In this document: positions 1 through 5,759 of the stretch, one piece after another | How positions within the stretch are numbered: the first letter of the stretch is position 1 | How the letters are laid out: each line of letters begins with the position of its first letter | Assembly (NCBI GenBank): GCA_030431945.1 | Contig: JAUIIF010000174.1 | Coordinates: 1-8,284, forward strand | DNA length: 8,284 nt | Source of the DNA: Bacteroidia bacterium | GTDB lineage: Bacteria > Bacteroidota > Bacteroidia > Chitinophagales > Saprospiraceae | Direction of reading: 5' to 3' | Position numbers and translations under genes: made by a program | Notes under the pieces: model-generated | Database searches by the model: none | Seen by the model: only the letters and a program-made list of their open reading frames with translations | Told to the model about the DNA's origin: nothing

Positions 1-1532
1 TGCTCGGCGACCTTTCGTACAACAGCAGTGACTACCTGGAGGCAAAACTCTACTACGATACGACCCTGACGGTAATGGAAAAGACGGATCCGCGGTACGA
101 CCCCGTCAGTCAGCGTCGCGATCAGCTGACCGGCATTGCGGATGCGCTGGTGGACATCAGGCTAAAAGACAGCCTGCTCCGCATTGCCTCGCTGCCCGAA
201 GTACAGAAAGAAAAATGGGCGAAGAACCTTTTTGAAGCCCGCCGGGCCGCTGCCGCACAAGCCGCTGCCGCACAACCTGCTCCCAGCAACGGTCGTGGCA
301 ACAACACCCTGGCCGGCAACAGCGATTTCTTTGCCTACAACACCCAGGCCATCAAGCGGGGAAAGCGGGACTTTGAACGTACCTGGGGAGACCGGCCGCT
401 GACGGACAACTGGCGGCGGAGCCGCCGCACCGACGTTGACATCTTTGTTGATGAAGGAGACGGAGGAGAGGCGACTGCCCCGGAAGAAGTGACCATTATT
501 ACCGAAGACGAAATCAAAAAGCTGCTGGAAGGTATTCCCGCAACGCCGGAGGACATCAACACCATGAACATTCAGCAGGCGACCAACTGGTTCAACCTGG
601 GCCGGGAATACCGGGATCGGCTGGAGAACAATGAGAAAGCCCTGGAAGCATTCGGCACCCTCAACACGCGGTACCCGAATGCCAACGGCGAAGCGGAAAG
701 CTGGTACTACCAGTACCTGATCCATCAACAGGCTGGCCAGGCGGACCTGGCCCAGGTCTACGCCCGTCAACTGCAAAACCGTTACCTGGGTTCGAAGTGG
801 GAAAAACTGGCCAACGACCCTACTTACGCAGCGCAACTACTTGCTGAAGACAACAAGCAGAACCGTGACTATGAAGCTGCCTATCAGGCCTTTGAAGCCG
901 GGGATTATGAAACAGCCCATCAGATGGCGCTGAAAGGCAGAACAACGCTGCTCGGCAAACATCCCCTGAAGGCCCGTTACGCCCTTTTACTGGCCATGAC
1001 GACCGGTAGTACCCAGGGCCGGCAAGCTTACGTGAACGCCCTGCGGCAGGTGATCTCTCAGTTTGAGAAAACGCCGGAAGAGGCCCGCGCTAAAGAAATC
1101 CTGCGCCTGCTCGGAGAGTCCGGGGCCCGGTTACCGGGCCAGGCCAACGCAGACCTGGGGGGTACCTTCCGGGAAAGCATGAAGGAACTCCACTACGTCC
1201 TGATCGTATTTAATGACGAAGATACTGACTTGAATACCGCCAAGGTTTCCGTCGGTGCGTTCAATAATACGTACAATCGTACGGACCGGCTACGGGTAAC
1301 CAATGTTTACCTGGGGGCCAATAATAAGACCCCGGTACTCGTCATGCGTCGTTTCAAAAACGGCGAAGAAGCCATGACGTACCTGAATAACGCTACGGAG
1401 CGGGAGCAAGAGTTCCTGAATGCCGGCAAATTCGACTACGACATTTATGCTGTCTCCCAGAGTAATTACCGTGAAATCCTGAAGGCCCGGAACGTTGCCG
1501 GTTACGAAGAATGGTTCCGGGAAAACTATTAG
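1..1532 (+). CDS. porW: Type IX secretion/gliding motility protein PorW/SprE, C-terminal part (5' end outside window)
   Basis: The reading frame is already open at position 3 and ends at TAG 1530-1532, so about 509 C-terminal residues are visible and the true start lies upstream; the ATG at 75 is internal. PorW (Porphyromonas) and SprE (Flavobacterium) are TPR-containing envelope lipoproteins needed for type IX secretion and, in gliders, motility. Features recalled from this family are a TPR-like segment ending in KLYYDTTL (about 45-70), an RLKDSLLRIASLPE segment (about 159-200), the signature FFAYNTQAIKRGKRDFERTW followed by GDRPLTDNWRRS (327-422), more TPR-like helices (about 560-810), and a conserved C-terminal domain from HYVLIVFNDED to EEWFRENY (about 1190-1529). 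An Ala/Gln-rich linker at 237-280 contains a perfect 15-bp duplication. The downstream neighbour is convergent, so this gene ends its transcription unit. The family call is strong by motif recall; it was not verified by search. Confidence 0.88.
   Translation, partial: LGDLSYNSSDYLEAKLYYDTTLTVMEKTDPRYDPVSQRRDQLTGIADALVDIRLKDSLLRIASLPEVQKEKWAKNLFEARRAAAAQAAAAQPAPSNGRGNNTLAGNSDFFAYNTQAIKRGKRDFERTWGDRPLTDNWRRSRRTDVDIFVDEGDGGEATAPEEVTIITEDEIKKLLEGIPATPEDINTMNIQQATNWFNLGREYRDRLENNEKALEAFGTLNTRYPNANGEAESWYYQYLIHQQAGQADLAQVYARQLQNRYLGSKWEKLANDPTYAAQLLAEDNKQNRDYEAAYQAFEAGDYETAHQMALKGRTTLLGKHPLKARYALLLAMTTGSTQGRQAYVNALRQVISQFEKTPEEARAKEILRLLGESGARLPGQANADLGGTFRESMKELHYVLIVFNDEDTDLNTAKVSVGAFNNTYNRTDRLRVTNVYLGANNKTPVLVMRRFKNGEEAMTYLNNATEREQEFLNAGKFDYDIYAVSQSNYREILKARNVAGYEEWFRENY
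246..275 (+). repeat. Perfect 15-bp tandem duplication in the porW linker
   Basis: GCCGCTGCCGCACAA occurs twice back to back (246-260 and 261-275), encoding AAAAQ twice in the low-complexity linker before the conserved FFAYNT block. The unit is a multiple of three, so gain or loss of a copy keeps the reading frame. It looks like a slippage-type duplication in a disordered spacer. Confidence 0.9.
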
Positions 1533-1608
1533 TACGCCTCAGGGTATACCTGCGTTAAGTCAGGAGAGGGGCCGTAAGGAAAACCACGCAACGGCTTACC
1601 ATCGTGGG

Positions 1609-1635
1609 GCCTGGAGGTTCCACTCCCCCCCAGGC
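1609..1635. terminator. Weak hairpin between convergent genes, possible terminator
   Basis: GCCTGG (1609-1614) and CCAGGC (1630-1635) are exact inverted copies around a 15-nt loop, in the spacer where porW and the OmpA-family gene converge. There is no U-tract on either strand, so this is not a canonical Rho-independent terminator. The call rests mainly on location. Confidence 0.2.
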
Positions 1636-1645
1636 GGGCGACCGT

Positions 1646-1733
1646 GCAGGCAATAGCCGGTACGGATACGGAGCCCGCTTACTGCCTGGTATTTCGGCTG
1701 CCGGGCAAGCTACTGCCTGCTTACTGTCCTGCC
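1646..1733. repeat. Cluster of short direct and inverted repeats in the porW/OmpA spacer
   Basis: CTTACTGCCTGG (1678-1689), GCTACTGCCTGC (1709-1720) and CTTACTGTCCTGCC (1720-1733) are variants of one short motif. GCAGGCAATAGC (1646-1657) is its inverted copy, 11 of 12 matching the reverse complement of 1709-1720. A 10-bp palindrome, TGCCATGGCA, follows at 1730-1739. No convincing gene covers this 232-bp spacer. The repeats could form a long-range stem (arms at 1646-1657 and 1709-1720) or be slippage debris. Confidence 0.45.
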
Positions 1734-1764
1734 ATGGCACCTGCGCTCCGCCGCCCTGAATGAT

Positions 1765-2955
1765 CTATTTTGTTTCCTTGACCCGCAGGATTTTTACTTC
1801 TACCCGCTGGTTCCGCCGATTACAGTCCGGCGTACTTTCCAAACAGACCGGCCGGCTCTTGCCGTAGCCCTTCGGCAGTAGCCGTTCGAAGCCAATATTC
1901 CGGGACTTGAGGTAGGTCACCACCGATTTGGCACGGTTTTCACTTAAGCGGGCGGCGACGCTTGAACCCGCCATGCGATTGGCGTGCCCTCCGATTTCGA
2001 CAATTACATTTTCGTTCTGTCGCATGAAGCCGACAATTTCTTCCAGGGCATCTTCGCTGGCACCTTCCAGTTCAGCACTGTTGGCTTTGAAGGAGATGTT
2101 TTCGATGGAAAAAATGGTGCCTTCCTTCAGGATGGCTTCCGTTTTGCCCAGGCGTACCGTGGGCTCTTTAGGGGTAGCCTGTAAAACGGGAGGAGTGGCA
2201 GGCGGGTTAACGCGGGGTTTGACGGGCGTAGTAACAATTTTTTGTTCCGGGTCAGTTGGCTCATCGCCAACCAGTACGAGTGGCTCGTCGGCGATCATAG
2301 CCGTCTCATCATCACAGGCAATGGGGCGCAGGGGCTGGGCATTGTCCAGCAGAATATTTCCGTTGTAAGGTACCAGTGCGGGCTGCTGGTAGTAAGCTTC
2401 CAGCACGATGTGGGTAAAATCATCTTCCGGGCTAAGCTTGATCCGGTAGTTCTGCCAATCGTAATTGCTGACCAGTTCGGACTCTCCCAGCAGCTGGGCC
2501 CGGTCACAGACCGAGTAGCCACCGAAAACACGCAGTTTGATGGGGGTCACGTAATTCGTTGGTTGCCGGGTGACCCGGCTCATGCTGAGGTAGACCCGGG
2601 ACCGCGCCAGCTGAATATCAAAGCGGTAGCACTGTCCGGCTTTGAAGGGGGTAGTCAGTTGTTGTCCCACGCTTTCGAAAGTTTCCGTATCGCGGGTGAC
2701 CATGCCCAGGAAGGTTTGCCCGTGCTGAGCGGCCATCCCTACCTTGAAGAGAAATTCAGGGTCGGGGTGCACGTCGGGAGGTGTCTCGCCGGGCGCGCCA
2801 CAGTTCGTCCAGCCACGGGGAGGCGAGCTGTTGCGGGGCATATCCTCAAAAGAAGAGTTCCGGAGGAAAATGAGTCCATCCTGCATCTGGGCATTAACAG
2901 TCAGGGCCATGAATACGGCGCAGCAAAGAAGGAGTAAACGGAGGGGTTGCAACAT
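1765..2955 (-). CDS. Secreted protein: jelly-roll-like N-terminal domain plus C-terminal OmpA domain
   Basis: The product has 396 residues. I chose the ATG at 2955-2953 because it directly starts a signal peptide (MLQPLRLLLL, then a hydrophobic stretch to VNA, cleavage near residue 22 before Q). The frame stays open to an earlier ATG at 3060, but that would put 35 non-signal residues in front. Residues about 24-210 (NSSFED, RGWTNCG, PPDVHPD, hydrophobic strand ILLDNA) resemble the galactose-binding/carbohydrate-binding-like jelly roll found at the N-terminus of many Bacteroidota surface proteins. A Pro/Thr-rich linker (about 212-270) follows. Residues about 280-390 are an OmpA C-terminal domain: FSIENISFKANSAEL, EIGGHANRMAG, LSENRAKSV, KGYGKSRP and NRRNQRVEVKI. 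Such domains bind peptidoglycan and tether envelope proteins. The usual HTD is HAN here (Asp to Asn326), while Arg341 of the RA motif is kept. Cys371 and Cys378 could form a disulfide. It is not PorE: TPR and PD40 parts are absent. Confidence 0.85.
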   Translation of the reverse strand: MLQPLRLLLLCCAVFMALTVNAQMQDGLIFLRNSSFEDMPRNSSPPRGWTNCGAPGETPPDVHPDPEFLFKVGMAAQHGQTFLGMVTRDTETFESVGQQLTTPFKAGQCYRFDIQLARSRVYLSMSRVTRQPTNYVTPIKLRVFGGYSVCDRAQLLGESELVSNYDWQNYRIKLSPEDDFTHIVLEAYYQQPALVPYNGNILLDNAQPLRPIACDDETAMIADEPLVLVGDEPTDPEQKIVTTPVKPRVNPPATPPVLQATPKEPTVRLGKTEAILKEGTIFSIENISFKANSAELEGASEDALEEIVGFMRQNENVIVEIGGHANRMAGSSVAARLSENRAKSVVTYLKSRNIGFERLLPKGYGKSRPVCLESTPDCNRRNQRVEVKILRVKETK

Positions 2956-3434
2956 AGTGCGGTACCTTGATTTAGGGCTATAACGCGCGGAACGGGCCGG
3001 CTGTTGCCAAAACGGTGATCGGCAGCCAGGATAATGGTGGTATCCGGCAGCCCGGAACACTGATTTTCGGGATGATTACGTCACAAAATAGGGGACATCA
3101 ATCATTTCTCTATCGCCTCTGCAATATTTTCCATACGTTAACGGTCAGGAACCGGGGCAAGGAAATGATTGTTTCTTTAGTCGAAGAGCGTGGAATTATC
3201 CCTCTGGGGTTAAGGCATTTGCTCAGCCTTTCCTCAAATGGTGCTACACCTAACTTAAAGTGGTTTGGGTATATTCCAGCCTTACGTCTAAATAATTTGC
3301 CCGAACACCAAACACGGCAAGGTGCTGAGGCATTACATTGTATACAATTTCGGCGCCTTCCTGAAGAGATTCATTTTCAGCGTGCTTTTTTTGTGTACCT
3401 ATGGATACTTTTCCATCTTCAGCCCAGAACTAAA
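2956..3434. other. Divergent intergenic spacer, relatively AT-rich
   Basis: This spacer lies between the divergent OmpA-family and M29 genes and must carry promoters for both. I find no convincing gene. One plus-strand frame is open throughout (from 3015) and in frame with the peptidase, but it resembles no family I recognise and the peptidase family begins at 3435. From about 3070 the DNA is visibly more AT-rich than the coding regions. A partial Bacteroidota-type promoter for the peptidase could be TTTG at 3264-3267 with TTTG at 3296-3299, but the TA of the -7 box is missing and the spacing is long. A perfect palindrome lies at 3337-3348. Confidence 0.6.
3337..3348. promoter_or_regulatory. 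12-bp perfect palindrome upstream of the M29 peptidase, possible operator
   Basis: ATTGTATACAAT is its own reverse complement and sits 86 bp upstream of the peptidase start. A homodimeric regulator could bind it. A perfect 12-mer palindrome is expected about twice by chance in a window this size, so the evidence is location only. Confidence 0.2.
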
Positions 3435-4544
3435 ATGACCCCAGAACAACGATCAGCCTACGCGCATCTTCTCGTAAATTATTGTGTCAGCCTACAGCCG
3501 GGGGAAAGACTTTTCGTCAGTTCCACCACCCTGGCGGCTCCGCTTATCGCTGAAATCAGGAAGGCCGTTCTGCTGGCTGGGGGGCATCTCGAATACAGTT
3601 TGTCCGTAGCTGACGAAGGAGCTGCCATGCGGGAAATGGCGAGTGCGGAACAATTTGCCTACTTACCGACACTTTACCGTACGGCCATCAATGAATTTGA
3701 GGCTTACCTTAATGTGCGTGCTCCTTTTTCCCTGCGGGAAGACAGTCCTGCGCCCGACCTCATGGCCGCCCGGCGGGCGGCGTTGGCACCGGTGTTAAAA
3801 ACCTATTTCGAACGCACGGCTGACCGGCGCTTAAAACGCAGCCTCTGCGTTTACCCCTGCCCGGCACTTGCTGAAGAAGCAGGCATGAGCCTGGAGGAAT
3901 ATACCCGTTTCGTTGCTAAGGCGACTAAAATCGACCAGCCGGACCCCCAGGCTGCCTGGCTGGAGGTACGCCGCCGGCAACAGGCTGTAGTCGATCACCT
4001 TAACAGCTGTACGACTTTTCGCTACGTTAACGCAAAAAGTGACATTACCTTCACCACCAATGGCCGGACCTGGATCAACAGCGACGGACAGACAAATATG
4101 CCCAGCGGCGAAGTATACACCAGTCCGGAAGAAACCTCCGTTAACGGCTACATTTATTTTGACTATCCGGCCATCAGAAACGGCAAAACCGTACAGGGCG
4201 TGACCCTGACGGTAGAGGAAGGCGAAATAATAAAATGGGAAGCAGAAGCCGGGCAGGAGGTGCTGGACGAAACCTTTGCGATTCCGGGTACCCGCCGCTT
4301 CGGGGAAGCAGCCATTGGCACCAACTATACCATTGACCGCTTCAGCAAAAACATCCTTTTCGACGAGAAGATCGGCGGTACCGTGCACATGGCCATTGGC
4401 CAGAGTTACGCTCAGGCAGGGGGTAAAAATGAAAGTACGGTGCACTGGGATATGATTGCCGACATGAAAAATGGTGGAATTATTTACGCCGATGGGCGTG
4501 AAATTTACCGTGACGGACGTTTTGCAATCAATTTGTGGCCTTAG
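3435..4544 (+). CDS. M29-family metallo-aminopeptidase (AmpS/aminopeptidase T type)
   Basis: The product has 369 residues, the usual size for peptidase family M29, co-metal enzymes that release N-terminal amino acids from peptides in the cytoplasm. The ATG at 3435 was chosen because the next residues (SAYAHLLVNYCVSLQPGERL) match the family's N-terminal helix; no signal peptide is present. The expected active-site residues are visible in order: Glu226 (SGEVYTSP), Glu291 (RRFGEAAIGTN), His318 with Tyr325 seven residues on (VHMAIGQSY), and His337 with Asp339 (STVHWDM). In characterised M29 enzymes the Glu, His and Asp residues bind the two metals and the Tyr is catalytic. The protein should therefore be active. 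No Shine-Dalgarno is seen; the start is preceded by A-rich DNA, normal in this phylum. The following gene begins 125 bp downstream and need not be co-transcribed. The likely role is peptide turnover. Confidence 0.9.
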   Translation: MTPEQRSAYAHLLVNYCVSLQPGERLFVSSTTLAAPLIAEIRKAVLLAGGHLEYSLSVADEGAAMREMASAEQFAYLPTLYRTAINEFEAYLNVRAPFSLREDSPAPDLMAARRAALAPVLKTYFERTADRRLKRSLCVYPCPALAEEAGMSLEEYTRFVAKATKIDQPDPQAAWLEVRRRQQAVVDHLNSCTTFRYVNAKSDITFTTNGRTWINSDGQTNMPSGEVYTSPEETSVNGYIYFDYPAIRNGKTVQGVTLTVEEGEIIKWEAEAGQEVLDETFAIPGTRRFGEAAIGTNYTIDRFSKNILFDEKIGGTVHMAIGQSYAQAGGKNESTVHWDMIADMKNGGIIYADGREIYRDGRFAINLWP

Positions 4545-4645
4545 TCTCAACCTTTGGGCCCCCAAGCCGTCTTTACTTAACGGCGGATTGCCTACCTTGC
4601 GCCACAGTCTTTACGTCATACCCTATCTGAAACATACTGGGAACT

Positions 4646-4653
4646 TATAATTG
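4646..4653 (+). promoter_or_regulatory. Possible -7 promoter box before the GTG-started gene
   Basis: TATAATTG matches the Bacteroidota -7 consensus TAnnTTTG at all but one fixed position and also contains TATAAT. It would place the transcription start about 9 nt before the GTG, giving a nearly leaderless mRNA. No good TTTG -33 element is seen at the usual spacing, so support is weak. Confidence 0.2.
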
Positions 4654-4669
4654 AAATTAACCTCAAACC

Positions 4670-5476
4670 GTGAACGAGAACATCGCCTTTCTAGAATTGA
4701 AATATGGGAACATCTACGGAGGCTACCCAAATTTTTACGCCATCAGCGAGATAGCACTACTCGTTTTTGAACGCGGCTCCAATAAAATCTTCCTCGAAAG
4801 CTGGATCAATCAGGCTAACGTAGATATCGTTGATGTTTACGCGGAAACCGATGATTTGGGCCACACCACGCGTCGTGTCCGGGAAGTCCTTAATATGCGG
4901 ACGAACCGTCGGTTCAAATACGAAGATGACTTCCGCCTGGAAGATGAAGAACTGCAATTTGCCTTCCGCAATCTCCGGTCCACTAAAATGGCCGTAAAAA
5001 ACTTCCTGCTAAAAAACTTACGCAAGTACCGGTTTCAGGACCTGATCGTTTTTGACGGGCGCCGGGATATCTTCCTTTGTGAACGCTCCGGGGTTAATTT
5101 CGACTACATCAACATCATCGACATCCAGAAGGACCTGAACCGGGAAACCGATTACCTTTTCAGCCTGAACAAACTGGCACGGGTAATTGACTTTCATACC
5201 GATCGTTCTTACCTCCGGTCTAACAACCTGGAATACTGGCTCCACCCGATTGCGGCCCGTCAGATTGTCCCCGGTACCGCTGCCTTCGATGCCGCCCGCT
5301 TGTTGATGGTCTTTAACGAGTACACTGAAGTGCACGAGGACTTCATGATCAAAGCGGCCATTCTGCTCAATAAAATTCAGAAGCGAAAAGACGAAGAGAA
5401 AGCGCTCAAAGCTCAGGAAGAAGCAGATGCGCCCCCCGCCAAGAAGAAAAAGCCTGCGGCGAAAGAGGAGGAATAG
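4670..5476 (+). CDS. Uncharacterised protein, probably an RNase H-like DEDD exonuclease fold with degenerate active site
   Basis: The product has 268 residues. GTG 4670 is the start: a stop (TAA 4658-4660) lies just upstream in frame and the next Met is residue 76. No signal peptide or membrane segment is present, so it is likely cytoplasmic. I do not recognise the family by name, but the order of conserved patterns matches DEDDh exonucleases (epsilon/RNase T type): motif I-like AFLELKYG followed by AISEIALLVFE (6-34), motif II-like DLIVFDGRRDIFL (124-136), then YINIIDI and SLNKLARVIDF (146-175), and motif III-like AAFDAARLL (204-212). Asp133 and Asp207 are at the right places. The motif I Asp-x-Glu reads Glu9-x-Lys11, and the motif III His position is Gly202, so nuclease activity may be lost. 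The tail from about 236 is Lys/Glu/Ala-rich (PPAKKKKPAAKEEE) and probably disordered. Fold assignment is an inference; existence as a gene is secure. Confidence 0.72.
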   Translation: MNENIAFLELKYGNIYGGYPNFYAISEIALLVFERGSNKIFLESWINQANVDIVDVYAETDDLGHTTRRVREVLNMRTNRRFKYEDDFRLEDEELQFAFRNLRSTKMAVKNFLLKNLRKYRFQDLIVFDGRRDIFLCERSGVNFDYINIIDIQKDLNRETDYLFSLNKLARVIDFHTDRSYLRSNNLEYWLHPIAARQIVPGTAAFDAARLLMVFNEYTEVHEDFMIKAAILLNKIQKRKDEEKALKAQEEADAPPAKKKKPAAKEEE

Positions 5477-5759
5477 TACCTGCTTTCAACCAGCCTGTTC
5501 TCCCGGCTCCGAGGAAATAAGGATATTCTGGACCAATGGCGCTGATGTTGGGGTATAAGAAAATTGCAGACCTGCTACGATGGGGGGTAAGCCCTCCTCC
5601 CTGCGGAAGGCGGACCTACGGCGCTTAGCAAAGGTCTGACTTCAGGACTGGCCGTGTATGTTATACACGCGGGACGGCTGGCAGACAACACGGTCAGGCG
5701 GGGCATCGTTACCTTTACGGCGCTGCCTGTCCCTTTCTTATTCCCCGTAAACCAACCAG
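5477..5759. other. Intergenic spacer before the lipoprotein gene
   Basis: There are 283 bp without a gene I can support. The part at about 5590-5625 is a GC-rich purine/pyrimidine-skewed patch. A 17-bp dyad lies at 5653-5669, and TACCTTTA at 5710-5717 is one mismatch from the Bacteroidota -7 box TAnnTTTG, without a matching -33 element. No clear terminator follows the upstream gene. Small open frames here (for example 5654-5830, +, GTG start) overlap the next gene out of frame and look like chance. Confidence 0.5.
5653..5669. promoter_or_regulatory. 17-bp interrupted dyad upstream of the lipoprotein gene, possible operator
   Basis: CGTGTATGTTATACACG consists of two exact 7-bp inverted arms around GTT, 90 bp before the lipoprotein start. 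It could be a dimer-binding operator or a short hairpin. Its TGTAT/ATACA half-sites resemble those of the palindrome at 3337-3348. No regulator gene is present in the window. Confidence 0.25.

Noticed and set aside
162..836. 224-residue antisense open frame within porW
   Set aside because: It is a shadow of the PorW/SprE coding sequence, whose sense frame has family signature motifs.
1555..1740. 61-residue open frame on the minus strand in the porW/OmpA spacer
   Set aside because: No recognisable domain, Pro/Arg-rich composition typical of chance frames in GC-rich DNA, and it coincides with the repeat cluster.
2956..3060. N-terminal extension of the OmpA-family protein to the ATG at 3060
   Set aside because: The extension would place 35 non-hydrophobic residues before a clear signal peptide; the ATG at 2955 starts the signal peptide directly.
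3831..4565. 244-residue antisense open frame within the M29 gene
   Set aside because: It is a shadow of the peptidase; the sense frame carries all the family's metal ligands.
4552..4584. Possible terminator after the M29 gene (CTTTGGGCCCCCAAG and GCCGT/ACGGC arms around a 9-nt loop)
   Set aside because: The stems are only 4-5 bp and no T-run follows, so a terminator call is not supported.
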